From contig OX326959.1 in the NCBI GenBank assembly GCA_946800325.1, positions 41,592,908 through 41,656,907 on the forward strand: a stretch of 64,000 nt of DNA, read 5' to 3'. Positions 23,104 through 36,269 of this stretch are shown here, in pieces. Every line of letters starts with the position of its first letter. Positions within the stretch are counted from its first letter, which is position 1. Origin of the DNA: Luzula sylvatica (lineage: Eukaryota > Streptophyta > Magnoliopsida > Poales > Juncaceae). The notes under the pieces are model-generated. The model saw only the letters and a program-made list of their open reading frames with translations, did not search any database and was not told the DNA's origin. The translations under genes and the position numbers were made by a program.

Positions 23104-26100
23104 ATGGGTGAAGAAGCTAAGAAGGTAACAATAAATTTCATCTTGTATTGTTCTAACAATTAACCTATATTCAGTAGTAGTGTCTTCATAATGGATATAG
23201 GGAAATTTTACTTTGCCGCGAAATTTCACCATAATACCCTCTATATCCGAATTAACACATTTAATTAACAAGGGACTATAATTAATAATTTTCTTAATAT
23301 TAATTATAAATTGTTAATCATTAATCATGTGTTCCTTGCCAATTAAATATTTTAATTGGGATATATGGCCTCGTGGATATATACTCATGTTATCATTGTC
23401 AGTGGCGAATTTTGCCAATGTTTTTTGGGTGGACGAAATGAAAAATTAATTTTGGGAGGCGAAACCGTAAATTTTACACTGTTATACTAATAAAATTAAT
23501 CTATTGTTCGACGAAAATTTTGGAGGAACGGTCTATCTCGGCCTATATTAAGAACCGTCCCTGAATATTGTATAGGTTTCTAATTCTTATGAAATATAAT
23601 TTGTTGGCAGGAAGAAGAGCCCAAGGTAGAGGCCAAGGTTGAAGAGGAGAAACAGGAAGAGCAGAAGAAAGAAGAAAAAGAGGAGAAGAAAGAAGAAGAA
23701 CCGAAAGGAGAGGACGAGAAGAAAGAAGAAGAGAAGAAAGCCGAGGAGCCGCCGCAACCTCCTCCTCCAGTAATTCTCCAAGTTGATCTGCACTGTGTTG
23801 GTTGTGCAAAAAAAATTCAGAGATCCATTTTTAAATGCAAAGGTCTTACTCACATACTTTTTGAGTGATATATTATCTTTAATTAACACAATTATATATT
23901 ATCTTCACACGACTAAATCAAGTTAAGATTAGCCACAATTTCATGCACCCCACAAAGTAAAAAAAAAAAACATGATGGTCACTTGCAAAAGCTAATGATA
24001 TTTTTTATATTTTATAAGGGTATATAATAAGGACAATTCATGCATTTTATAGGACATTCTTGATCTTTCTCATTTTGAAATGGACATGTATTATAGTTAA
24101 AGGGGTTATATACACGTCACAAATTTGAAAAAAAAGTTATGGATGCATCAACGGAGAAGAGTTAAAAAAGTTAATTGGATTGATTAGCACTCAAATCAAT
24201 GTTGAGTTTGATTGATTCAATTAAGGAGTCTAATCAATCAAATTAATCATTTTAATCCCTCACGCATCCATGATATTTTTTTGTGTTTGTTGGAACATAG
24301 TATATTTACCCATAGTTAAAATAGCACCATTATATAATTATAGACTGTATTATAATTAAAATAGTTTAAATAAAATCTCTCTCTAAGAACGAAAATTAAC
24401 AAAAGCAGGGGTAGAAGGAGTAGAAGTGGACATGGCGAAAAATGTAGTGACAGTGAAAGGAATAGTGGATCCACAAGCATTATGCAATAGGATTCAAAAG
24501 AAGACATTGAGAAAAGCCAAGATCATCTCCCCTGTTCTTCCACCTCCTCCTGCCGAGGCCGATGGGACCGCCATTAAACCCCAAATGGTCCTTTCTCAGG
24601 TACAAGATTGAGATCAGAATCAATTCCTTTTGTTCTTTTTCTCCTCATTATTGGTGCAAAAAAATTGACTGAATTATTGTAGTCCATCGTAAGCTTTACC
24701 ATTTTACATGGTAAGTGCATTCACCAAAATGGTAAGAGTGGCTATTAAATTATTCAAATTTGAACTAAAAGTTTTGGATAGAAAGTAAAAGTAAGTGTTT
24801 TCTTTTGCATTTTATATTGGGACCTTATTTGTAGATTATAGGAGAAATAGGGGGAAAAAAAAGTGAAATGATATCTACCTGTTAAAATCTCTTACGTGGA
24901 AAAATAATTGAGTGGCTAGGGTCCACCACTAACCATCCAGTGAGACCATGCCTCGTCAGGAAATCAATGACAATATCGGACTAATGCCACCTAAGGTTTT
25001 CTCTTAAGAGGCTATATACTGTACCCTCAATTTTCTCACATCTTCGGTATCCCTAATTAATAGTTAATTAGTATGATCATTAACAAAAAGATACCTTACT
25101 AACAGTTAATTAATATATGATTAAAATACATATACATTAATAATTCTTAATTAATATCAATTAATTGTTAATTGAATGTTATTTTGTTAATGATCATGTT
25201 AATTAATTATTAATTAATGATTAATTGGTGATATAGAGGGTGTGGTGGAGAAATGAAGGGGCATGACATAATTATCCATCTCTTAATATTGATACGGAAA
25301 ATTGTATCTGTCAAAATCTCTTAGGTGGAAAGGACAAAACATTCAGCTCAATTCATTTTTAAAAGCAAAACAATCAAGAAATAATTAATTATCGCAATTG
25401 CTTTTTGGAAGGAAAGTCAAATTCAATTTTGCTTATATAGATCAAGCATAAATTCATAATTTTTTTGCATGTACTTTTGAAATTATTTAGTGAAAATACT
25501 CAATGAATTAAAAATAATATTATTATTTTTTGAATGAAATAGGTGAGTGAGGCTACAACAATTGAGCTCAAGGTAAACATGCATTGTGAAGCTTGTGCTC
25601 AACAACTTCAGAAAAAAATTAAAAAGATGAAAGGTATATATTTCCACCATTCTTAATATAGTGTGCTTACTGAATATTTTTTGCTAATGTTATTTGATTG
25701 TGTATCAAATGTAGGGGTACAAAATGTGGAGACTAATCTCGGTGCGGCACAAGTGAAGGTGACAGGAACAATGACTGCGGAGAAGTTGGTCGAATACATC
25801 TACAGACGAACTGGAAAACTCGCTATTATTATCCCTCCACCAGCGCCACCGGAAGAGAAAAAGGAAGAGTCCGATAAAAAGTCCGAGGAGAAACCGGCAG
25901 AAGAGAATAAAGATAATGAAAAACCAGCGGAAGAAGGAAAAGAGAAGTCCGAGGAAGAAAAGAAAGGAAACGACGAAAGCAAAGAGAACGAAGAAAAAAA
26001 AGATGTTAAGAAGGAAGGGGAGATTGTTGTTGCGGCGAATAATGCGATTTGGCATGGGGGGTACATGAATCATCATGGATTGTTGAACGGAGGATACATG

Positions 26101-26205
26101 AATCCCGGATTTATGAATCCTGGGTTTATGGGTGGAGGATACATGAATCATGAGGAAGAGATGGCGAAACGTTCGCCAATGATGAACTGGATGTCCATGC
26201 CAGCA

Positions 26206-26244
<39 letters not shown>

Positions 26245-26328
26245 CATATGCCGGTTTATATGATCGAGCCTCCTCCGCCACCTCAGATATTCAGTGATGA
26301 AAATCCTAATGCTTGTGTCATATCGTAG
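23104..26328 (+). CDS. Heavy-metal-associated isoprenylated plant protein (two HMA domains)
   Basis: Five exons (23104-23124, 23611-23842, 24409-24599, 25543-25633, 25715-26328) join in phase to 382 aa. A Lys/Glu-rich N-terminus and a proline run precede HMA domain 1 (about 61-124, metal motif CVGC at 69-72). HMA domain 2 follows (about 153-218, CEAC at 163-166). Then come a Lys/Glu-rich linker, a Met/Gly/Asn-rich segment, a Met-Pro repeat, and IFSDENPNACVIS. The terminal CVIS is a CaaX box for prenylation, so membrane anchoring is expected. The layout and the SDENPNAC tail match the HIPP05-HIPP07 clade; which member cannot be decided. Such proteins bind soft metals (Cu, Cd, Zn) and act in metal handling or stress. 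The Met-rich C-terminus could add Cu(I) sites; this is inference. Introns 1 and 3 contain small repeat elements. Confidence 0.95.
23220..23560. mobile_element. Repeat insertions in HIPP intron 1
   Basis: A TTAATTAA-rich palindromic block (23240-23350, with ATTAATCATGTGTTCCTTGCC) is followed by a second fragment that starts near GTGGCGAATTTTGCC (23403) and ends in AACCGTCCCTGAAT. They look like two nested short element remnants. Boundaries are approximate. Confidence 0.4.
25030..25275. mobile_element. TTAATTAA-type short element in HIPP intron 3
   Basis: An AT-palindromic core (ATTAATTATTAATTAATGATTAATTGG) is flanked on one side by TACCCTCAATTTTCTCACATC and on the other by GAGGGTGTGGTGGAGAAATGA, which are imperfect inverted repeats. 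The same arrangement is at 42890-43170, so this is probably one MITE family. Confidence 0.5.
26206..26247 (+). repeat. Coding hexanucleotide repeat (ATGCCC)6
   Basis: Six perfect ATGCCC units followed by ATGCAT lie inside the last HIPP exon and encode the Met-Pro repeat. The hexamer keeps the frame, so length changes would only add or remove Met-Pro pairs. Confidence 0.95.
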
Positions 26329-26339
26329 CATATTATTCA

Positions 26340-26935
26340 TACGATCTGCCAAATTTATAACTGAGTTCAGTAATTAGATGTGAACATTGTTAGATTGCCG
26401 GATCAATACTCGAAATGTGCATGTAATATGGCTTGAGATGATAGATTAGGATGTTAAAAGTTGCTGTAATAATTGAACAATATATTATGAACTGTATCTG
26501 AATTAAGTCAAAAGTCAATATTATTTATATTATTATTGTTTTAGTATTTGGGAAATGATTTGGTAAGGTGTAGAAATGGGTTTATGTAGGCATGGTTCAA
26601 TCACCAACATCCTTGTATAGAAATGGATGGATCTTGTTCATGTAGGTGTGGTTCAATCACCAACATTCTTGTACATAATGACGGATCTGATCATGTATCA
26701 ATGAGAGACTATAATCTGAGGAGAGGTACTATGAAATTTTAAAAAAATAAAAAACAAATAACATATTATTGGAGTACACGAATCTTGATACAAATTACTG
26801 AACTCGGAGTAGAAGCTTTGGCAGAGAGTTGCGAAAGTTTTCGTCCAAAGAGTAGAAGTTTTGGCGGGGATTTGCAATGTTATATGTGATTTAGCATCTC
26901 AATTCTTATCAATGTTTTAATGACGATCATGTATG
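26340..26935. other. 3' flank of HIPP gene
   Basis: Presumed 3' UTR and downstream sequence. A tandem duplication of about 57 bp contains GGTTCAATCACCAACAT at 26597-26613 and again at 26650-26666. A further pair shares AGTAGAAG(C/T)TTTGGC (26807 and 26850). No other gene. Confidence 0.5.
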
Positions 26936-26939
26936 ACGA

Positions 26940-27055
26940 GAGCCAATGATCTCATATTCCAGTTGGTTGAGTGTTCGACACAATAAAACAATATGCATGT
27001 CGTAGATGTTACGGATTCGAGTCTCATTGTCATCATATAAATAAAATATAGGTAC
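26940..27055 (+). mobile_element. tRNA-derived SINE
   Basis: CCAGTTGGTTGAGTGTTCGACACAATAA (A-box-like) and TTACGGATTCGAGTCTCATTG (B-box-like), about 60 bp apart, match the copy at 20680 in order and spacing. An A-rich tail (ATAAATAAAATATA) follows. Confidence 0.7.
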
Positions 27056-27059
27056 CAGT

Positions 27060-28955
27060 AATGACAAGTGACCGATTGTTGGGTGTTATTAAAAAACAAA
27101 AAGTAATACCTGTCTGTAACGTTTTGCATGTGATTTTCTAGCAAGTATATCATGTTTTTATTGGAGTGGTGATGCATGTCCTCCTTAAAATCTCCTAGAT
27201 CGATTGATGTGTTGGCGTCTGCATTAATGATGATGGTAAATCATGAATATTTAATTTTTTTCATCCTATATAAGAAAAGAAGGTAAAAAAGATCCACCGT
27301 TTCACACATCATTAATTTATTTAATATCTTAAACAAGTTTGTTTACCACCATTTATAATATTAATTAATCAAATTTAAATATATAAATTTGGAAATGAAG
27401 TCATTTGACCGAATTAATACACCGCTTAACATGTGTTAAACGGATACACATGAATAAAATATCATAAAAAATAAATAAAAATAATAAGTTCGCAAAAGTT
27501 AGCAAAATAAAAATAAAAATACTTTGCTTTTAAAAAAATTTGAAAATAAAATAATAAAAATTTGTTAAAATAAATATGACTTGTCGTGTGTAAAATCAAA
27601 TATAATAAATAATTAAATAGACCAAATCATTTTTTAATAATTTGGTTACCACATAATAAATGTCGTTGACCATCTAATTAATACGATTTTTTCACCTAAT
27701 TAATACCTTGATTAATTTGTATAATTTTATTGTTTATCATGTATTAATTTAAATTTAGCATTAAATTGAGTCAATTAAACTTCTGCCAACACATCAAATA
27801 TTGTGGGGAAATGTAAAAGGGACAAATATAATTTTTCTTTTATTTAATAGATTGTAATATTGTGTTTTAGATATCTACTCAAGCCTACATGAGGTGAGGA
27901 GTTCAAGACTCGGCAAAAACGATTTCTGAGAAAAAGTCCATCCTATATTAAAAAAAAATGTGTTTCAGATATAATTACCGTTATTTGCGTTATAGATATA
28001 TGTTCTATTTAATTAATTGCTTCTTGTACTCTAGTTGGCCAAGAAGTTATATGCGGAAATAGTGGTGAATATACCATCGTTGTTCCATCTCCATTCGTAA
28101 ATCGTACTGCGTCATTTTGAGTATTGAATGTGGTTTCTGACACAGAGCGTGATAGTTGCCGATATTCGCCATTCGGCTTCCGCCATTAAAGACAACGTTT
28201 GTCTAAAAGTATGTTCTGCGAGAAAAGTTGTATTGTTTCGGCTGAGTTCGTAGATCAAGATAAAAGAGTACAACTATCTTTATTTATTCCGTGAGAAAAG
28301 TGATACATTTTTATTTTAAAATATATATTTTTATTTTCCGGTATACTCTTTTTTACTCCAAAATCATTGAGAGAGAATCAAACAAAGAATCGAACTGCCT
28401 TTTACGTTGATCGCATATATAGTTTTCTTAAATGATATCAAATTTTAATTGAGCAAAAGATTCTCTTCATAAATTGGGACCAAATTGTTAGTTGATACCT
28501 AAATGGCACAAAATTCTCTTTCCAACCGCCAAGCTGACGGGGAACTGACCAAATTTCTTTTACCCACATGGAGAGCAATACTTTGATACTTCCTTTATAT
28601 GTTTGGTGTTTTGTATTTTCTTTTCTATGATAATTTATAGTTTGAATATGATTGAATAAAATCTATATCCATATCGTGCAAAAAATGATAAAGACACCTT
28701 GGTACAGTTCCCCCAACCTGCACAGTAAAATCTGAAAAGTGGTTAATGGGTAACTAATGGACGTGATTCGATTTGAAAACTTTAAAGGAGGAATTAATTG
28801 GTGCGAGTATATTTGAGAATTTGTAGTGCAGGGTGCATAATGATAACAATTAACAACACAGCATATCAGTAGTACACTCAAATCCACAGTTGTTTAGATT
28901 GGGACATAAGTCATAACCCAACGATGAGATCATGGGGCGCGCATGGGACTCTTCT
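27060..28955. other. AT-rich intergenic region with one SINE-like tail
   Basis: No coding frame with protein-like composition. At 27860-27960 a stretch with GGAGTTCAAGACTCGGC, then GTCCATCCTATATT and an A-run, looks like a further SINE copy. The remainder is low complexity (for example AATAAAAATAAAAATACT near 27510). Confidence 0.4.
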
Positions 28956-28960
28956 GTTGG

Positions 28961-29280
28961 AGGGTCAACGGTTTGGATCCCGTTCGGGTAGTGATCGTAC
29001 CAGATCCATATTCATATTATTTTTCAGATACGGATCCGGATACGGTTCGGATAGTAAACGGACACGGATACAGTTCGGATATTGTTGGATACGGATACTC
29101 GAATCCGATTCCGAGTATTCGGATCTTAAAAATATCTGGATCCGGTCCCGATACCAAAATCGAATATCGGATACGGTTTCCGATATAAAAATGAGTAATC
29201 ATATCCATATGGATCCGGATATTTTTTCGAATACGGTTCGGATTAGTTCGGGCAATATCAATACCATTGACATCCCTACA
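28961..29280. mobile_element. GATCCGGAT-type element, copy 1 (hAT-like ends)
   Basis: The left end GGGTCAACGGTTTGGATCC and the right end ATACCATTGACATCCCTAC are inverted repeats. The interior is filled with GGATACGGATCCGGAT and TTCGGAT words. The GGGTGTCAA-type terminus is common in plant non-autonomous hAT-like elements; that superfamily call is inference. The open frames at 28924-29310 on both strands are products of the repeat words. Confidence 0.55.
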
Positions 29281-29289
29281 GTCTTCTGG

Positions 29290-29830
29290 CCCTTAAGAAT
29301 ATATTGTTGACGAGAAATTAGCTGATTTTATATTTGGAGCCGATTGACGCATGCCAAATTTCAACATGCCCAATCGCTGAAATAATCAAGAGCGGTACGT
29401 GATAGTTTTTTCTTCTTTTTCATGTTTAATTTTGATCAAAACAAGTTTTTTTTTTTTTTTTTTTGGACAAAACTTATAAAAAATATGATTTTAGTAATCG
29501 ATAACTAGCTCCACTTCAGCATTACATTATTTAAGTTTATGGTCCTGAATTGAAGAAAAGAAATTGATATGTTCCAACATAATGTCGACATTTTTGAGTT
29601 ACATTGCACCTAGGTCTTGGAGGCATATGACGAATAACGTCTCGAAACAAAAATAGATAAAAAGACAAATATAAAAAAAAATCATGTTGCAAATTGTGAA
29701 GATGAAAATGCTAAAATAATAACAAAATTCAACTCGATTCTTATAAAGATGACACATATACACACAATACCAATAAATCACCACAAGTCCAACAAATTCG
29801 GATAATTACTCATTAATTATGCAATCATAC
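29290..29830. other. Spacer without gene
   Basis: AT-rich sequence with an 18-T tract at about 29447-29464. No feature is supported. Confidence 0.4.
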
Positions 29831-29849
29831 ATATTTAAATTTTATTTTA

Positions 29850-30340
29850 TACATTTCATCGAACACCTTGGACATAATTCTTAAAAAATATTTTGCTTTG
29901 CGCATAAACCTCTCAACAAAATGTAAGTCTTGCATTGCAATACATCATTGATATAATCATAAAAACCAATTGCTCAAAACAAAATTTTCTCATAATCATG
30001 TTTACATTCTATCTTAAACAATTCATCGAACACCTTGATTACAACATGTAAAAACATATTTCTCTATAAATAAACTCTCATAAAAAATGGATATATTGCA
30101 CTGTATCATTGTAATAGCGTGCGAAAACCCATTTTTGGAAATAAACATCCAACATAATTATGTTTGTATTTTTTTGTTAGACATTTCATCGAACACCTTG
30201 AGCACAATCCGTAATTTTTACTCTCAACACATATACATTCCAAAAAATGGAGGCCTCGCATATTTGGAAGTTTGTGGCGCCGGCAAACCGGCCAATGGCC
30301 AGGACCGGTCCCAATTGCACCTATAATGAAGATATGGAAC
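29850..30340. repeat. Degenerate tandem repeat, period about 165 bp
   Basis: TTCATCGAACACCTTG occurs at 29855, 30022 and 30185, each time followed by related sequence (a GACATAATTC-like phrase, then CATAAAC or TAAACTCTC, then AAAATG..TGCA). This gives three diverged units. The third ends in a short GC-rich palindromic block (CCGGCAAACCGGCCAATGGC) at 30281-30300. Confidence 0.6.
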
Positions 30341-30438
30341 AAAATTACTTTTTTGTAGACTTCATGTATGTAATGTAACTAGAGGAGACATGTACAATTT
30401 AGAGTTACGTTGCTCCAACATTATTCTTTTATTAAAAC

Positions 30439-31021
30439 TAGCTATAACCCCGCGTAATTGCGCGGGGCACGTTGATTTGTTTTTTTTTATGATTTGTGTT
30501 TTTTCTGTATTTATTTTTCGGGAGCGTTGTATTGGCCTGTGATTCGATTTGTGTGGTGTTGTGGAATTTTCAAACTGAGAAGGACCGAAATGTAATTTTT
30601 CAAACTGAAAAGGACCAAAATATAAATTAAAAAGAACCAAAATGTGAATTAATTTTTTTTTCGAATTAAAATGTGTAAATAAAAGAGGATCAAGATGTAA
30701 ATATGAAGTACCAAAATGTAATATTTTAAACTTGAATGGACCAAAACAAAAATAAAAAGGACCAAAATATAGTTTTTTCAACTAAAAAGGACCAAAATGT
30801 AATAAAAAAGGACCAATATGTAAATTAAAAATTTTCTTACAAAGAGGCCCCTGGACCAAAATATATTTTTTTAAACTTGGAGGACCAAAATGTAAATAAA
30901 AAAGGACCAAAGTGTAATTTTTCGAAAAAAAAGGACCGAAATGTAAAATAAATTTTTTTTTTTACAAAAAGGTCCCTGGTGACGTGGCTCAACCAGGTGC
31001 CAGGGAAAAGTATAGAATTAT
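30439..31021 (-). mobile_element. Helitron, GGACCAAAATGTA family, copy 1
   Basis: On the minus strand the 3' end shows a strong hairpin (CCCCGCG stem, AATTA-type loop, CGCGGGG; 30449-30468), six to seven bases, then CTAG (30439-30442) followed by T. The interior is a degenerate array of AAAGGACCAAAATGTAAAT units. The distal part GTGACGTGGCTCAACC...CCAGGG matches the 5' part of the copy at 46549. The minus-strand 5' end lies near 31016-31021 and is less certain. No coding capacity. Confidence 0.75.
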
Positions 31022-31024
31022 ACT

Positions 31025-31660
31025 AATTATAATATATCGTATTATCGATTACTAGTACTGTTTTACTAATATTAATCTAATTTATATTGAGCCTGTTCGG
31101 TACGGCGTGGGATTTGTAATGCATCTTAGTATGGTACTGATTAAGCGTTGTAATTGCAAAAATTATCGGTGCATCCATGTATCTTTCTAAAACCAACTCA
31201 GTTTAAAAATTGGTTAAACAGAATTGGTCCAAGTACCTCTCATCTTTTACTTGGTCGAATTGGTCGAAAATTCTACACAATTTACTTAAAACTATTTTTA
31301 AGTTTTATCACAATTATCTAGAACACCAAATATATATTTGACCCTGGTACGAATTGAGCAACTATTTGACCGTGGTACGGGCTCAGAGTGAATCCTGGGC
31401 GGTCTCAGATCTCTTTTGGCGTGCACATCACCGGCGTGCGTTAGTCGTATGGCGAGCCAAATAAAAAGGTGTTTTCTTTAGTTTAATACTAGCTCTGTAA
31501 AAGAGTAGTTAAATAAATACATGTTATTATCCATTAATCCAAAAAAAAAACAGAAAACAGTTTGGAATTTGGCAAAAAAAAAACACACTCATGAATAACA
31601 TAACATTAAATGCCAACCTCAGTTTCTAACTCAAATCGAAGCAAAACTCTCCCACAGCCA
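31025..31660. other. Upstream region of the secreted-protein gene
   Basis: No coding frame seen. GACCCTGGTACGAATTGAG and GACCGTGGTACGGGCTCAG at 31341 and 31370 form a short diverged direct repeat. Confidence 0.4.
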
Positions 31661-31665
31661 CATGC

Positions 31666-31675
31666 ATATAAAAAA
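31666..31675 (+). promoter_or_regulatory. TATA box of the secreted-protein gene
   Basis: CATGCATATAAAAAACC places a TATA box about 45 bp before the ATG at 31714, implying a very short 5' leader. The overlapping CATGCA word resembles an RY element; this may be coincidence. Confidence 0.55.
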
Positions 31676-31713
31676 CCTCCAGATATCTCAATCTCCATCA
31701 AAGAAAAATTAAA

Positions 31714-32374
31714 ATGGCACCGGCGATCCCCGCACTTATTCTCCTGGTGCTGGTACAAGCCGTGCACGTTCTCTCGGTAGATCTGATAGTACGGAAACCC
31801 AAGGATTTTATCCGGCCGAACGATTATAGGATGTCGTTTTACAATCATTGGTATAGTAAGTATTTCGACATGGAAAAAGGACCTCTACAATTGAGATGTT
31901 ACGCCATTCTCTATCGTACTAAAAACCCCTTGACGGTTGAGATTAAAAGCATGGAAATTACTCGAGAACGTACAGAATACCTGTCTTTTTACATTAGACC
32001 CGGCGCTTTCAAATTTGGTTGGCGCATCCAGTGCGACTACAGGTATATCATTTTCAAAAAAAAATTAATTTTTTTTTTTTTAACATTTCCCTAATTGTAG
32101 GTTCCTGCCAGCTTCTAAGAAGGCTTTGAAGGCGGGAATAGTGTTGCTTAGCGGGCCGAATGCTTCGAGATGTCTTGACAAAAATAGGGGATGTGCGATA
32201 GTGTTCACGAGGGGGGAGGCGAGACGATTGACTAATTATGGAGACGAGTTTATAGGAGAACTGTACGAAACGAAATGTTGGTGGCCTATGTGGAGATGCC
32301 GTGAGAGAGCTCACCCGAAGTTTATGTTTGGCCAACCATGTCCTGGTTCGTGTAACTTTCGATCGATATGGTAA
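31714..32374 (+). CDS. Secreted eight-cysteine protein, family not recognised
   Basis: Two exons (31714-32042 and 32101-32374, intron of 58 bp with a T-rich tract before TTGTAG) join in phase to 200 aa. Residues 1-21 are a clear signal peptide (hydrophobic core ALILLVLVQAVHVL). The mature part has eight cysteines (62, 107, 134, 141, 169, 176, 190, 194), enough for four disulfides, and is basic and rich in Trp, Tyr and Arg (for example ETKCWWPMWRCRER). There is no membrane segment and no retention signal, so export to the cell wall or apoplast is likely. I do not recognise a domain. A remote S-protein-homolog-like fold was considered, because of the beta-rich look and the PGAFKFGWRIQC stretch, but is not supported. 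Without splicing the frame would end 17 codons into the intron. Confidence 0.75.
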
Positions 32375-32379
32375 CGCGA

Positions 32380-33855
32380 GAATGAAATTGGAGGAGGGGA
32401 ATTAATAAAATGAAGTTTTTTTTTTAGTCACACCATGTGGAACACGATAATAAAATTTGGATGAAATTGATATTAATTATTATATATAAATATTAAAATT
32501 ATCTCCAATTAATTTGAGTCGAGACATTTTTTTTCATTTGTATTATAAGTGGATAATACTCGCGCTAAGTAACGGATTTTCAAATATGGTATTTAAATTG
32601 TTTATATTCAATATTTAATATATTGGATGCACTGTTATAGAAAAAGAATGATTTAATTAAAATTTAGATCATTTGATAATTAGTACTGTGATCCAGATAT
32701 AAGCATATTAAATTTAGTACTCATGCAGTATTTGAATTTTTGAAGATACGATCAAAGCCAAATTGTATCTGGTATGTTGATTCACCCAAATCTGCATGCA
32801 GTAACGTATATTTGTACAAATAAATGAAAATGAATTAAACAAGAGATATATTTGGGTCTTGCTCAAACAATGTGTAGGCCGTTTCTCTCCGGGCCAAGAT
32901 TCAATTTCTTTCCGGCTCATTTAGCAAGAACTCCATTACATCAAATCTGGAGAGGGAAAGAAGATTTATTGTTTATTAACTTTATTTTCATATATTTTTA
33001 TAAATTAGTTTCTTTAGTATTTAAATATAAGTTGATCTTTTGTAAAATAGAAGTTAACTTTTTTTAACATTCCAAAAATGTTTCTTATTTTATAATTGGA
33101 GAAAATATAGGCGTTTGTGAAAATATTCATCTACGCCCCTACAAAACCTTAAATATCATATATAATCAAGACCCCCAATTAAGAATTAGATAATCTATAA
33201 TTTTAGATCCATTTCTATAGCATTCATAATTTCTACGATACTGATCTTTCTTTGTTACTATCTATATTTTGGTACGTGCAAATAGGAAATGCCATGACCG
33301 TACCAGTCTCCAATTTGTATTATGAGATTTTTCCACAGAAACTCTCCTCTGGATAATGATCTGATTATTCATTGCTATTATTCGGATTAGTTGATTGCGA
33401 ACCATTGCTATTCAATGATTGTTTCATGAATTATTATGTTGTCGTGCTGGGAATATTCAGTTCAAAATATTCTATGTAATTGATTCATTGTTGTTTATGC
33501 TTCTCTGAGTACTTGATTATTTTTTGGTTTACTAATTCTATGATGTCTTGACTGACTAGATTTGTAAATTCTCAATTCCTAAACTTGGTTCATTTTTTGA
33601 AAATAACAAATTTAAGAGATAATTGAAAATAACAATGCTTGAAAGAGGAAAACATTTTACAAAGTACATTATAGATAATTAGAACCAACTTCGTAACAAA
33701 AACAACCAAACCAAACCGAAACAAAACGAATAACATTACAAGCAGATAAATTATGCATAAAGGTCCTCGAAATGTGATAAATATTTCGAAGATAGTCATA
33801 TAAATTATCTACACTTCCACGTGCCATTCATCGATTCTTCTTTCTTATGAAAATG
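32380..33855. other. Intergenic, no gene seen
   Basis: AT-rich sequence between the secreted-protein gene and the 3' end of the aquaporin gene. Short open frames at 32714-33067 and 33590-33799 lack domains and codon texture. The right part must contain the 3' UTR of the minus-strand aquaporin. Confidence 0.5.
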
Positions 33856-33862
33856 ATATACT

Positions 33863-36173
<2,311 letters not shown>

Positions 36174-36254
36174 TTTGTGAGGATGAAATCAGGTTTTATT
36201 TTAGGGCAAGTTTAGTGTAAGAGATGAGTGAAGGGATGATGGAGTTTAGGGGGG

Positions 36255-36262
36255 TATTTATG
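36255..36262 (-). promoter_or_regulatory. TATA box of the aquaporin gene
   Basis: On the minus strand CCATAAATACC lies about 85 bp before the ATG at 36173, a normal distance for a short plant leader. Confidence 0.6.
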
Positions 36263-36269
36263 GGGTGTG

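Noticed and set aside
25705..26352. 215-aa minus-strand open frame opposite the HIPP last exon
   Set aside because: It is the antisense readout of Lys/Glu codons and the ATGCCC repeat (giving Phe/Leu and His-Gly runs). The plus strand has the complete HIPP protein with CaaX box.
28924..29310. 128-aa frame rich in Gly, Ser, Asp, Arg
   Set aside because: It is produced by the GGATACGGATCC words of the transposable element, and frames on both strands look alike.
31714..32374. S-protein-homolog assignment for the secreted protein
   Set aside because: Only a vague beta-rich look and one short stretch are similar. The cysteine number and spacing differ, so no family name is given.
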